The position numbers and the translations under genes are program-made. Under the pieces are notes generated by a model that was not told the DNA's origin, searched no databases, and worked only from the letters and a program-made list of their open reading frames with translations. This document shows positions 11,381 through 24,900 of a stretch of DNA of 64,000 nucleotides, one piece after another. Origin of the DNA: Welwitschia mirabilis (Eukaryota; Gnetophyta; Gnetopsida; Welwitschiales); NCBI GenBank assembly GCA_051453625.1, contig JBOZIK010000001.1:204533483-204597482 (forward strand), in the 5' to 3' direction. Each line of letters opens with the position of its first letter. The first letter of the stretch is position 1.

Positions 11381-11398
11381 TTCCCAACAATGATGCCA
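11381..11398 (-). other. Primer-binding site (tRNA-Asp type), left copy
   Basis: The minus strand reads TGGCATCATTGTTGGGAA. It differs from the Athila-type site complementary to the 3' end of plant tRNA-Asp (TGGCGCCGTTGCCGGGGA) mostly by C-to-T or G-to-A changes. It sits six bases from the LTR start at 11405. The LTR therefore lies to the right and the element it primes lies to the left. Confidence 0.75.
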
Positions 11399-11404
11399 AA
11401 ACCT

Positions 11405-12630
11405 TGTTATGCCTTAACTTCTATAATAGATTATGATCTATGAAAGATATGCTTTGATGATCAAGATGTATGTATTAGTTTTATAATAACAAACTAGGAT
11501 TTATATTATAGTATAAATAAATCTAACTTTCAATCCCTCATAAAAACTACAAAGGTTGTTTAAAGCTTTCTCACAAGTTAATGTTGAGAATAAAGAGTAG
11601 TTAACTAATAAATGGATAACTCCTCCTAAGGATTTAAAATAATCACTCATAAGGTAATCTATCATGTAAATATTAGTTAAGTAAGAAATATTCCACTAAG
11701 TACAACTTTATTTGTTAAAAAAGTAATAAATTATTTTGATTAACATTTTAAATGCAAATAAATTATATCTAAGGAATATCATTTCTTTAAAAATCCATAG
11801 GTAAATACTAAGATTGTATAAAAGATATAATCTATTAATATATCAATTATTCAAGTCCTATAAGGAATTAAAGGATTAAGTATACATGTAAAACCAAATA
11901 TTCAAAAAATACTATTAGATAACTACTAATCTTAATTAAATCAAAGATATAAAGTAAAGTAAAAATAGTCATAGATTAAAATGCATTCACCAATGATGTG
12001 ACCACCATAGAGAATACTAGATTTCAGTGAAAATCCAAGGCATATCATGATAGTTTCCAAATAAGTTTTTCTTACCTAAGGAAGGAAGGGAAAAACTTAG
12101 AATCATCATGATGAGATATACCCATATCATAACCACTGAAATTCTAAAAATAGCAAAGTTTCAATGCATCATGACAAATGGTGTTTTGATGTTCAATATT
12201 TGGTATCAATTAAAGATGAGAGATGGATGAAGAATAAATGGTAAATAAATGATTAAATGAATCAATACTAAGGATTATGCCTTAAGGTAAGACAATATTT
12301 TATAGTTCTTATTAGGGCTAATATAATATTCATTTTAATCAGTTATTAAAAATAAAATTAAAAAATTATATAATTAATAACTTTTTAAAAAAACATAAAA
12401 AGAGTAGATTAAGATATATCTATAAATAAAAATAATAACTATTTATTATCTTCTTCTATTTTGATATATTCTATATAAATATTTAATCTTGAATGCATGA
12501 TCAAATGTAAAGACATGGACTATGACCTTAGACCCTCTCCTATGACCCTTGGAGACTATCCTAGGTTATTAGTTTTATTCATCTAGTCTATTTACCCCTA
12601 CCTAATACTTATGTTCTTAATATTTTTAAA
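11405..12630 (-). repeat. LTR of the outer Athila-like family, left copy
   Basis: It starts TGTTATGCCTTAAC next to the primer-binding site. It aligns along its length with 60743-61960: near the start (CCTTAACTTC vs CCTTAATTTTC), at GCATTCACCAATG (11981 and 61364), at 12278-12318 vs 61616-61660, and at TCTTGAATG vs CTCTAGAATG (12487 and 61848). Divergence is high and mostly transitions. The right end is uncertain. A purine-rich minus-strand tract near 12590-12612 (GGTAGGGGTAAA) could be the polypurine tract of the element to the right, putting the end at about 12.58 kb. Confidence 0.6.
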
Positions 12631-12639
12631 AAAATACTT

Positions 12640-15600
12640 ACAATAGCTTTCGTTGAAATACTTTTTTAAGTCATGACAATGATTAACTATAATTACTTAT
12701 TCAATCATATCATTAACATATGTATTAGTTGTTTTTATAGTTTTTAATTGAGAACACTAAAAATAACTTTAGAATTAATAAATTCCTTTTGTCTTAATTT
12801 TATGACTCATCCTTAATCATACATTCACTTGTTACATTATTACTAATGTCCTCTTATTTATGCTTTATATCCATGTGACTCATTATCTATTTTCTTTATA
12901 TCATAGCATATATTTATTTATCTACTTATACTTGATGTTGTTATTCTTGGGATTTATCATTGTGATTAAACTATAGATATTGGCTTTTAAATTAATAATT
13001 CCTAGATATGTATCCTTTCCTTATGCATTCCTCATAGATGATATTGTATTCTCTAAGTTCATTGAAACTTGAACATATTATTATTAAGATTGCTTTGGTT
13101 GTTGTAAAGATGAAACTTTATATGCATTTAGAAAGTGTTCCATTTTATTATGTTTATATTTTGAATATTTGATTCCATTATGCATAAAATGCTTATAATC
13201 GTGGATGATAAGAGACTAATGAAGTTATTAATTAGCTAATTTTTAGAAAAGTTCTCTTGTATTTGATTAATAGCTAAAATTCCAATAAATATTCACTATC
13301 TTAAATGAAAGAAGTAAAATTTAAACATCTAATCCTTAATGAAGTCATTATAATAAACTTTGTTTTGAATTCATCTATAAAGGATTTCCTTATGATAATA
13401 TTCATGTATTTGTACTAACATCTTACCATCATACTTAAGTATTACTTATAAGAAAGGTTGTAATATACATACATATTCTTTTAGGTAGTAAATTGTTTAG
13501 TGAAAAGTAATTTTCAATTTGCTATAGTTAGGTCATGGCTTTGCCATTTCATTTGATCATTGGATCTCTTAGATAAGAAGGCTTAAAGATTAACCTCTTT
13601 ATTTATCAATCATAAGTATAGATTTTGAAGATTTAGTTTCTCTATGAAAGAGTTTTCTCTATACTTATAAGGTAGATTATAAATGTGATTCTTATGTTCT
13701 AAGATGGTTTGTTGCATATTGTGTGCTACTAGTTCCCATTGTCTATCTTTCCAATAATTTATAAGATTATTGATCTTGCTAGGAAGTTGATAATTCTAAG
13801 AGTAGATGCCATATGATGGAGACTCTAAGCTACTAACACTAGAATTATGTCTTTTCTCCATTACTTTAATGTGAGCTCAATGCCTTTCTAATATCATGAA
13901 AGAGATAGGACATGATGAATGTAATACATCTATTTAAACCATGATAAATTCCTTAAAAAGTAATAATAAAAAATGTGCTTCCTATTCAAGGGTTAATTTC
14001 TCAATTTTTAATGCATTTTTATGAAAATAGAATCTTTCATATATAATACCCATCTTCGAAATGAGTAGTTAATTAATTTAAAACTTTTAGAGGGAATATA
14101 CTTGTAAGGAAGATGCTACTTTTAAAATCTAGTTATGGTAAAACATGTAAAAGGATAATATTTAAAAATTCCTTTATGATTAACATCTTTCATAAATAAT
14201 TACAAATAAGAGTAATTAATGAATTGAACATAATTCTTTAGGAGTATAGATTAAGAATGAAAAAATGAGTCATCTTAGAGTTGGAAGCTTAAGAGGACCT
14301 TTCTCTTAAAAACTTGAGATAAAGAATCCTTATGTAAAATCTTGTCTCATTCATATTTTCTCTTAAACATGACCAGGAATTACTATGATCTCATAGGATA
14401 TGATGAGATATATATTTTCTTTTTTTTTTTATAATATCTCTATATATTCTAGTTTTACTTCTTTTTCCTCTTTTGTTGATCACTCATTAGTTTATATCCT
14501 ATTGTTTTTACATCATTAACTTAAATAAGTTTATATTCTAGAACTTTATTTAACTAATACTTTAAACATTATTATGATTATATTTAAATAATTCCTAGTA
14601 TACACATACTATAATGTATTTCCATTATTCAATTCATTGAACACTCTAAATTTGGAATAAACCTGAAAGAAAGATTTCTTTAAAGAAAATAATTATCCAA
14701 AATTTACATTTAAATTTGTTATGTATATAACAAATTCAAACATCACAACTTCCTTACTACTAACTAGGTCATTAGATATAGATTATGAATATATCCCATA
14801 TAGGATATCCCAATCAAATCAGATTGAAGATGCGGTAATATAGAAAATCTTTACATATGGCTTAAGTTGTACTTATGTCAATGTTAAAATTTATATCTCC
14901 ATATATTATTTGGTAATCCTCATATATTATTTGGTCATTCCTCATGCTAAATTTTAGTTACATAACTTCCTCATTTTTTAAAACTAGTATAACTACAAGA
15001 TTCTTATATTGATTTCCTAGCTTTCACAAGTCAAGTCTATAATGAAATGTTACACATATTGTTCCTATAATAAAATCATAATAATAGTAAGGCCTTAAAT
15101 ACATATAATGTGTTACTATACCATTAATATAAAGAGTTTTTGCACATATAATATTTATCTTTCCCATAGTAAGAATGTCTATGATAATGGCCTTCTACAT
15201 ATATGATGTGTATTTTCCCAAATCTTTAGTTCTTTCTTTAGCATATAAAATCTCATATATACTATGATTAATCTAGATTTATCTAGGATCATAATCACAT
15301 CTAAATCTATATAGAATATCTAGTATGGTATGTTTAATAAAATTTAAGTTATTTTTTAGGAGTTCCTTCATTCAATTCTTAATTAAATAAATAGTAGTAT
15401 GTATTTAAAATATTAAATTCTTATGTGGTGAAATAATTGATCTACATATTCATAATAATAATAGGAATAAATCCTAAAATTTAACATTATCAATATATTT
15501 TTTTTTTGGTGAAGTGATAATGCTTTTAATTTTATTTGATTCCACCCCTCACTTAGCTAGAGTTTAGGTTAAGGAAATAGGATCAAATTCATGACTTACA

Positions 15601-15790
15601 AGAATATATTTATGATCATATTAAGTCCTTGAACATGTAATTTAAAGAATAGTTCTTAAGGCTTAGAATCTTGATAGCACCATGAACAAGTAATTTTAAA
15701 AATAAAAAGGTTTAGTCCACTTAAAAATAGTCTCTTAATAAATTTATAATATTTTAAGCCATATAATAAAGCTAGTTTAATTGGCTCAAA
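12640..15790 (-). other. 3' non-coding part of the outer Athila-like element
   Basis: It lies between integrase and the left LTR. No coding domain could be recognised on either strand. Athila elements often carry an extra env-like ORF in this place, but none is legible here. A T-run is at 14420-14430. A second, unrelated small insertion cannot be excluded. Confidence 0.4.
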
Positions 15791-16690
15791 AAGTTTTATA
15801 AGGATGTTCTTATAATTGTAGGTTTTATTCTTTGTTTCTGAATTTTTTAATTTTCAGAGGCTTCATTCCTAATTTACTCTAAGTTATTCAAGTAGAGCTT
15901 CCTAAATTCTATAATTATATTCGGGTATTGATGTAGTCATAATATATTTCAAAAATATTTATGTTTAATTTCTAAGGAAAAATATCAATCTTTTTCAAAT
16001 AAAATTTGTAGAGTAACATTTCAATAAAGGTTTCACATATTGTCTTCTAGGTTTGAATAGCTTCACTGAGGTGGAAAAAATAATATTTTCTATTTAACTT
16101 TACTATTTCATATAAAAGTCTCTTCAACACTTGGTTTTTCACATTTTCTCATTAAAATATTTAATCTCCTATTGCAAAAATGCTTTTTTTCCAATAATAA
16201 TAGATTTACAATAGCTAAAAGAAGATAGAATGTTTTCTTTTAAGATAAATTTCATAATAACCTTAACATCACAAGTTCTAATCTAGATATCTTTAAATCA
16301 TTTAGGAATGTTATCTACATAATCAAATATATAGATGTGTCTAAAATATAAAGGAAATAACCTAATAAAATCTATTATCAACATAGAAAATGATTCAATC
16401 TCAAAGATAACTAAAAGTGCATCATATGTTTCCTTTAAATATTACCTAAGCATTGATATTTATTAGAATACTTATAGTTTTTACAAGGTTTTTTAAAAAA
16501 ATAGTTGGCTAATAGAATCCATAATGAAGGACTTAATAAGAATAATTCTAGTAAATAAGTAATATCTCTATACTTTATTATGTCCATGTTTTAAAACATT
16601 AAAAGTCTCATGATGTAAAATACATCTATGAATGATTTTATTATAGAAATATTTATAAAGATAAGGATCATCTTAAAAGTAATTTTTTAC
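15790..16690 (-). pseudogene. Outer element integrase relic
   Basis: Minus-strand translation from 16690 gives DDPYLYKYFYNKIIHRCI (start of the zinc-binding region), then the core: IIDFIRLFPL (first catalytic Asp near 16370), HIYIFDYVDNIPK, DVKVIMKFILKENI, then SIIIGKKAFL (near 16190), where the second Asp is replaced. These match Athila/Tat integrase order and spacing. Stops and the lost second Asp show it is inactive. The C-terminal part is not legible. Confidence 0.8.
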
Positions 16691-16699
16691 TTCATGTAA

Positions 16700-17200
16700 A
16701 AGTTATTTTTTATCTTGATTCTCTTAATGATCAAATAGACTACAAGTGACCAAATAATTAGCGACGTTAATGTATCAAGGTTCCTCTTATAAATTTAGAA
16801 CATGTTTATTAGAAAATATATAGGAGATGGAAAGTAAAGGCTAATGCTAGATAAGTTATTAATAACTATATTTTCTACTTCTTTTCTATAATTGATTTAA
16901 ATATTAAAGTCCCATAAAATTGATATCCATTTTATTAATCTAGCTTTAAAATATTGCTTATCGCATATGTAGTTAGGAGGTAGAATGATTAATAAGGATA
17001 AAAGTTTTTTCACCTATAAGATATGATCTAAGTTTTATAAGATAAAAACTACTGCTAGAAACTTGTTTTTAGTTTTTATGTAATTTCATTTAAAATCTTG
17101 TAATGTTTTTCTTTCATATAAATAACATATGTTTTTTCCCTTTTACTAATCTTACAATGCTTCTATAACATTACTTATAGTACATAATAGATCAAAAATA
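16700..17200 (-). pseudogene. Outer element RNase H relic
   Basis: Minus-strand blocks: GKKHMLFI, FYLIKLRSYLIGEKTFILINH (the strand leading to the conserved TDH-type motif, here INH), then KARLIKWISILWDFNI and NYRKEVENIVINNLS, the C-terminal region that in the family ends in a Val-Ala-Asp-His-Leu-Ser-like motif. Order and spacing fit Athila RNase H, which follows RT directly. Confidence 0.8.
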
Positions 17201-18153
17201 AGAGATCAATAAAGAGGTTAAAATTCATTGAAAAGGAATCACTAAATTTAAGAATCTAGTTATAAATTATGTTTAATAAGATGATTAATTAATATTTTTA
17301 ATATTTTAAAGAAATATTACATAAATGTTCTATAATAACTAGCATTTTCAAGAAAATAATTAACATTCTTAATATTTATAAGAAGGGAAGATAAAGAATA
17401 ATTTATATTTTATCAAGGTTTATTTTTATTCTATTTTTAGAAATCATATGAACAAAACCTAATTCTTTGTAACCATGAAATCAAATTTATCCTAGTTAAA
17501 AACAAGGTTTTTCCCTCCACAATATGCAAGAACAAGTTCCAAATAAATACTCATCAAATATTCAAAATTTATTCATAAAAACTTTAACAAATTCCAAAGT
17601 AATATTAAAGAAAATACTCCTCATGCATTATTAAAAGATAGTTGGAATTGTTATAAAGGATAAAGAACATTATCTACTTAGTAAAGATTTTAAATAACCA
17701 TTTGAAGATAATTTTTGCTTAGTTTATAGGATAATTTCTTTCTAGTTAGATATTATTTTAGAAATCAAAATAGTAACACTCGTATTCCTTAGCATCTCTA
17801 AGATATACTCAACAAAGGATAGGGGAAACTAGCCATTATGAGTTATAGCGACACGTTTACTATATTAAGTGCATAATATCCATTCTAATTTAATTCTAAT
17901 TGGAATCAAGTCATTATTCTCATTCCTTACTTATAATTCCAAACTTCTGAGAAACAAGTTTTGTAGGTCTTATCCATTAATTATTAAATATTAAATACAT
18001 GATGTTGGCGTCTAATAACTTAAGGGCTTACTTCATTACTAGTTCTTTAATTAAGGGTTAAGTCTATGTTGAGGTCCTCTAGTAGGCATATAATTTTCTC
18101 CTAAATGAATTTTATGCATGTCAATAATAGTTTAATTCCTTTTATGCTAAATA
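17200..18153 (-). pseudogene. Outer element reverse transcriptase relic, interrupted at its 5' edge
   Basis: Minus-strand reading from 18147: IKGI, CMHKIHLGENYMPTRGPQ, RLNP, ALKLLDANIMYLIFNN.WI, NNDLIPIRIKLEWILCT, FPLSFVEYILEML, then the palm: FIKVFMNKF with FMNK at 17568-17579 in place of the FMDD catalytic box (both Asp altered), then HMISKNRIKINLDKI. These match Athila/Tat RT block for block. The segment starts exactly at the CACTA end; the part of pol just upstream is at 57618-58040. Confidence 0.88.
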
Positions 18154-18946
18154 TACTATAAGAAATATAAGCTTGTAGGGTATTTCTAAAATGCCTTAAA
18201 AGGTCTTAAAAAATTCCTTAAAAGCTTTTAAGAAATTTTTTTAAAAAACACATTACAAAGCCTCTAAGGCATCTAAATAAAAACATCTCAAAAATCATTT
18301 TAAGGCATTTTAATAACTAATGCCTCAAAATCTCTTTTGAGTTGTTTGTATAGAAAAATAGCTGAAAATGGATTTTGAGGCATCTTATCAAATAAACATC
18401 TCAAAAGGGATTTTTAGACCTCTTATCAGATGAATGCCTCAAAAGGAATTTTAAGGCATCTTATTAGATAAACACCTTAAANNNNNNNNNNNNNNNNNNN
18501 NNNNNNNNNNNNNNNNNNNNNNNNNNNNNNNNNNNNNNNNNNNNNNNNNNNNNNNNNNNNNNNNNNNNNNNNNNNNNNNNNCATGCCGACAATAGTTTTA
18601 TTCCTTTTATGCTAAAGATACTATAAGAAATATAAGGTTTTAGGGTGTTTTTAAAATGCCTTAAAAGGCCTTAAAAAATTCCTTAAAAGATTTTAAGACA
18701 TTTCTTTAAAAAATACATTACAAATCATCTAAGGCATCTAAATAAAAACAACTCAAAAATCATTTTAAGGCATTTTAGCAACTAATGCCTCAAAATCTCT
18801 TTTGAGTTGTTTGTATAGAAAAATAGCTGAAAATGGCTTTTGAGGCATCTTATCAAATAAACACCTCAAAAGGGATTTTTAGGCCTCTTATCAGATGAAT
18901 GCCTCAAAAGGAATTTTAAGGCATCTTATTAGATAAACACCTTAAA
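18117..18946. repeat. Gap-flank duplication at the left end of the CACTA element (365 bp)
   Basis: 18117-18481 runs up to a 100-N gap and 18582-18946 starts right after it. Both are 365 bases and about 94% alike by eye. Both copies contain the CACTA left end and the flanking Athila sequence, so this is an assembly duplicate and not two insertions. The right-hand copy keeps the AGA target site (18616-18618) while the left copy has ATA (18151-18153). Confidence 0.85.
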
Positions 18947-18950
18947 CCTA
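18180..18950. repeat. CACTA subterminal repeat array, left (3') end
   Basis: Repeated, partly palindromic units such as GAGGCATCTTATCAAATAAA followed by ACCTCAAAAGGGATTTTTAGG recur about every 45 bases in both orientations, after an outer block of AATGCCTTAAAAGGTCTTAA units. In En/Spm-type elements subterminal repeats of this sort are binding sites for the accessory transposase protein. This array is counted twice because of the gap-flank duplication. Confidence 0.75.
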
Positions 18951-21900
18951 GGGGGAAAATTATAGAATCGACAATGATAATGCAAACATGTCAATAAAAG
19001 AGAAAAAAAATAGAAAGTAAAAGTATCATAAATGATTTATGCCCTATTTATAGAGCATAATGGATTAATATCTAGGTTGAATGATAAGTATTTAATAAAT
19101 AAAGGCAAACATGAAAATAATCACATGGGTTATAAAATTCATTCAAAATTAAGATGATTGTAAATTATTTTGGATTCAAGACTAGGTAAGACAATTTTCC
19201 TTTAATGAAGGTAGTCTTAAACATTACAATCTAATAATTTATTGTAAATCACAATAATTTATTAGTGCTACTATAGAAAATGAGAATACAATAATAATAA
19301 GATCTAGACTAGTTGGAAACACTACCTTAAGCTAATAAAATTATGTCAATGTCAATTTATTACTAGATGTTAATTGACAGATTTCCCATGTTCTAATAAA
19401 TGCATGGGTACTTTTAGATATTAATAGTATTATTTCAAATTTTTATTTGTTTAAATATTTTAGTAGCATTATTCTAATATTAAATATAGTTTTCATTTTT
19501 TTGCATTAAAATTCTAATAATTTAATATCTTACATTAACAAATTTTTTTATTGTTTTAACATTAAAATTTTGACAGTTTAATATCTTATATATTCCCTTA
19601 ATTTAAGGACTTATTCTAGTATGCTTTACAACTATACTATAAATGCTAACATGACACAAAATAATTTAGGTTTATATAAGTGTCATTATGCTAATGAAGC
19701 TTATTAGTATTAAGTAAATCCAATTAAAAATTCTAAAACAAACATACTTTTGGGTTTATGTGAGAAAAATAAGAGCTAGAAATATAAAGCTAATGGAAAA
19801 ATTAATTGTGGTGCCCGGTACTTGAAAAACATACCAATTGTCAAGGATGAAAGTAGCATGTAGAAAGACATAGATCATAATAATCTAGGTAATGAAAAAG
19901 AACTTTTATTGTCTAATACAAGTGCATTTTCAAAGCCTAAAAATAGTAGTTCATCAGAGTTAAATCTCAAAACAAATTTAAGCACATAAAACACCAACAT
20001 GAGGTGACCTATATAGTTCAAATAAACAGTGTCACTAAAAATGTCACTATAAGAAATTCCTAGCTCTCCATTGAATTTGGTAAGAACATCTAATAGATTT
20101 TCTTCCTCAAATAAAAGATATCCAAGTAGGGTTGTGCTAATGTACAAACTAAGCATAAGACAATTAAATACTTTAAGACCTTTCTACTAGGTTTTAGTCT
20201 TATTATTTCTTATGGAATGGACTACAAAATGATGTTAAAACAAGATGTTTATACTTATTATTAACTAATATTTTTTGCGAATTATAAATTTCAGTGGTAA
20301 ACTAAATTGAGAATTCATAATTGTAGTGGTAAATTAAATTGATAGTTATATGGTCTTTGAGATAAGTGTGAGATAGATATCATTGTAATGGCAGAGGTAT
20401 GCTGTTAAATCACTAGAATGACTTGAAAAATTTCTAGGTATGATTGGGTGAATAAAATGTTTTTAATAAAAAAAATATTTCATGAAACTTTGATATTTGG
20501 AAATAATTCTACTAAAATATTTAACATGTATATATTTCAAAGTCCTAAGATGCCATTTTGAAAAGATGATAGACATGACATTTTAGAAAAGTTGCAATCC
20601 TATTTTAGAAAATTCTATAAGATTATAGAATTATAGAAATTATAAAATTTATTAATAAAGATTATGAAAACCTAGGAACAATTCCTTTTNNNNNNNNNNN
20701 NNNNNNNNNNNNNNNNNNNNNNNNNNNNNNNNNNNNNNNNNNNNNNNNNNNNNNNNNNNNNNNNNNNNNNNNNNNNNNNNNNNNNNNNNTCGAAAACATG
20801 ATAGACATGACATTTTAGAAAAGTTGCAACCCTATTTTAGAAAATTCTATAAGACAATAGAATTATAGAAATTATAAAATTTATTAATGAAGATTATGAA
20901 AACCTAGGAATGATTCCTTTTTGAATTTATAAGGATTTTCATATGTCCACCTCTTATGATATAGCCTTCCCTATATCTCTAATTTTAGAAGATTTTCGTT
21001 GTTCTCACTATGCTTAGTCCTCCTTCTCTTGATTTTCTTTTGCACTATATTTCTATATTTTATCTAGTTTATTAGTCTCTCATGATTATGACCTTATAAC
21101 ACTACTAAAATCTATTTGTTTCCTAAATCAAGATAAAGCTGGGCATCATATAAACTATGTAGGAACTAGTGGAATACAAATAGAACTTTATACTTTTGTT
21201 TTGACTATTTAAATATTCTTCTTTGAACATTAACATTGTAAAATCTATAATGAATTATTTTGATTAACTAGAATCTAGTACTGCTACCATGAATAGAATT
21301 CTAAATTATTTTGATTAACGTTGGTAAAACATATGGACCCCTTTATTATAGTGATGTCTTTCATATGATCACAAATAATTAGAACCTATGCTTTAAATGT
21401 GCTTTATATTTTTCTTATTATATATTTTGAGTCACATTTACTAAATTGGTATATTTTCAAAATCTAATGATTAAAATTTATACTTTTCTTCAAAATAGCA
21501 TTGTAGCTCCAACAAACCAAATGCTCTTGTATGTATTAATGTTTATACTTGTACCAAAAAAAAAAAAATACTAAAAACATACTATAAATATAGAATTTTA
21601 TAAGCCACCTACATTTGAACATAATGCGTATAATTCATATTTGATGGCTAGATATCAGTTATTTCACTCAATACTCAAGAAGACCTCCCTTTAGCAAGTT
21701 CTCATTCTCTTCCCTGAAAGATTCCCAGGTGTTGTGTTTAGCATTTTAATAATGATAAATCATTTGGAACATTATATAAAATAAGAAGATAGACTATTAA
21801 TTAACATCTATAGAATAAATATGTACTTTTGAGCATAATGGTTGGTCAAGTAGGGATTAAAAAATACAATGGAAAGTCTTACACATTAACTTTAAATAGT

Positions 21901-24900
21901 AAATGAAATAGAAAATACTCTAGACAAACCCATAACTAGTAGACTGATAATCAATGACTACTGGAAATGTTCTCATACTCTTAAATTGATAACATCTTAG
22001 AATATTTTAGTATGTATGTTGAAATGGAAATGCTGACCTTATTTTTCCTCTTAAGAATTTCATGAATATAGTAGTAAACAAATGAATTAGGACAATAAAA
22101 AAAGAACCTTATTTAGAGTCCACTTCTTTTACATACTATAAGTGAAAGTGAAAAAGTAAAAACTACCATTAGAGTAGCTCAAGTAATATCAACTATATTC
22201 ATAAGCATTTTTAATTTTTTTTCCATTTTTGATTCGATTAATAATGATAAGAGAACTACGAAGTATATTGCAAAGTAGACACAAAATAAATACAACTTTG
22301 GATTCTAACAAGCCTTATTTATAAGTGGTTATAAATGACTACCTGAGATATGCTTAAATAAGAGAAAAAGGAACTTAAAAAAAAGGTTATTATAAATTAT
22401 ATAAGAAGAAAATATGGGGTTGCACAAGTTAAATACAATGCATAATGAATAAGTTCTATCAGAATGTTTCTTAATGTATATAAAGTTTAGAATTACCACC
22501 TTTAGATCCCTTTTAGAATATTCTTTTATCATGGTTATAATGACATCTAAATCGACATTTGGTGCTAACTCTTCTTATTCAACAATAACCTTTAATATGT
22601 TTGCTCTATTAGGGACGAGTAATATATAGAAGAACATTAGATATGATGTAGGAATATATTTTTGTATCATTAGAAAATTCTTTTAATAAAAGATTAAAGA
22701 AAGATATCACATTTGAGGAATTCTTTAAATAACTACCTCTCCAAGAATAAATAATCTATTTATTATAGAAANNNNNNNNNNNNNNNNNNNNNNNNNNNNN
22801 NNNNNNNNNNNNNNNNNAACTATGAGTTCATTTTTCATTTTTCACATGACCTCACGTTTACTAGGATTTTTCCTCTAGTCTAACATACTACCTACCTGTA
22901 AGTAGAGTAAATATTATTAAAAAATAATAAATTTGGATTCTTTTTAGAAGGAAGAAGTAAAAATAAATTGATATACAATGTAATACATACCTCATTAACA
23001 ACTATAACACTTGAAGATATTTTACTTGCTAAGATAAAAAATAAGACTTCACATATTTTTTACCTTCTTCAAACTAATAGTTCAAAAAATCTCACATGTA
23101 AAAATAGATAATGGCTTTTAAAGAATATCTAAAAGTTTACATGAAATTAAAGCATATCTTTTATGTGATTCTTGACATGAATATATTAATTAAATTAGCA
23201 CTTGCTTTAATTGTAGTAATTTTTGTCAAAATTGCTTTTCCAATTCTAGGAGGGTCAAACAAGAGGATACTATTACAAGGCTACATATAACATAAATATG
23301 TTAGCTAAAATATCCCTTAAGATCTAGAGTTTTCTAAAGAATTTCATTCAATTAAAAATTTCCTATCCTATTTAACTTTGTCTTATTATAAAAGATGTAA
23401 ATGCCTATTGGAGATTATCATTCCATAATATGAATGGCTTTGAAGAAATTGATTCTCATAAATTCAAAATCATTACACATCCAAGAGAAATAATTTTACT
23501 AGTATTTTCTTTAGGCATCCATTTAGCAGAAATAAAAAGTAATAATTCTTACCTTTGTTAGCTGGCCTTTTCAAAATATTTATGGTCTTTGTAAAGGATG
23601 CATAAACAACACTTTTAATGTGTCTTTAACATTTTTTAAAGATCTAATATAATCAAAGATCACCCCAACATCACTTGATGATATAACATCATCTGAAACC
23701 TATCTCTCAAATTTATTCTTAATGATAATATTTTGCACATTTGCTAGTTAAAAAAGCATGCAAAAAACATGGCCATAATGCATGAAAAGATAATAAAGTA
23801 TGATTGTTACCTTAAGTAATGTTTTGAAAATATTTACTCATTTTGAATGCCTTGTAAAATGACTAAGTCATATTGAACACCATAAAGTAAGTAAAATTTT
23901 TTAAATCTAGTTTTCAAATCATAATGCCAGAAAAAAAGTACATAAATATTATGAATTAAATTATTATAGTCTAACCCAGATACTAAAATGTAGTTTAGAA
24001 TACCTTTCACTTGATATAGCAAGCTTTCCATATATTGCAATTAATTTAGAAATATTCATTAGATGGTGGCTCAATGTCCATCCTATGATTTTTTTCCTTC
24101 AATTGTTAATAATTTTAGTGTTTAATAGCTAGGTAAATAAATCTTTTGCATATGATAATTTACTTATAAAACTATGAAGATTTAGAAAAATAAGATAACT
24201 TATAATTACTTTCATTTGTAAGAGCTTAGCCCTTAAAAAAATTTTGTCAAGGATATCACAATCCATCCTAATGCAATCCAAAATTTACCATTGAACTTGC
24301 CTAATAAGAATTATGTTTTACTATCAATCATGTACAATCCCAACATTTTTAATAGTTCTCTATTATTTACATAGTAGAAAGATAATGAATGAAAATAATG
24401 ATATGTAAAAGGTTTTTTTTGGCTTTGAGGGTTTCTATGTTACACTATAATTGTGTTTCTAGTTAGCAAAGAGATTTTCATATTGTAATTATAGAAAAAA
24501 TTTAAAATAATATTATTAATGCCAATAATTAAAAAGAACATATACCCTCGAGGCTAACTCAAAATTCTAATAACAATCCTTATTAATAAATACCTATTAT
24601 ATATTTGCTTGTTTCTTCTAAAACAATAGCAAAAAACACTACACATGTAGTGTCTACAAGCATACATCCTATAGATTACATAGTAAAACATCATTTTTAT
24701 TACTTAAAAACTATTCATGATTGAATATCTTTTACACTTTGCATAGTACATGCAGATTTGATAATAAAGAACATTTTGTATTCAAAGGTTAATTGCTAAT
24801 TACATATATGAACTAGAGTCAAATAATCCAAGGATAAAGCAACACATAGAATGTCAAGGTTCCTAAGATATAGACTTCCTTTACTCATGCTAGGATTAAA

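Noticed and set aside
22329-24040. Ulp1-type cysteine protease gene carried by the CACTA element
   Set aside because: Looked for on the minus strand because many plant CACTA elements carry one; neither the His nor the Gln-Cys region could be recognised.
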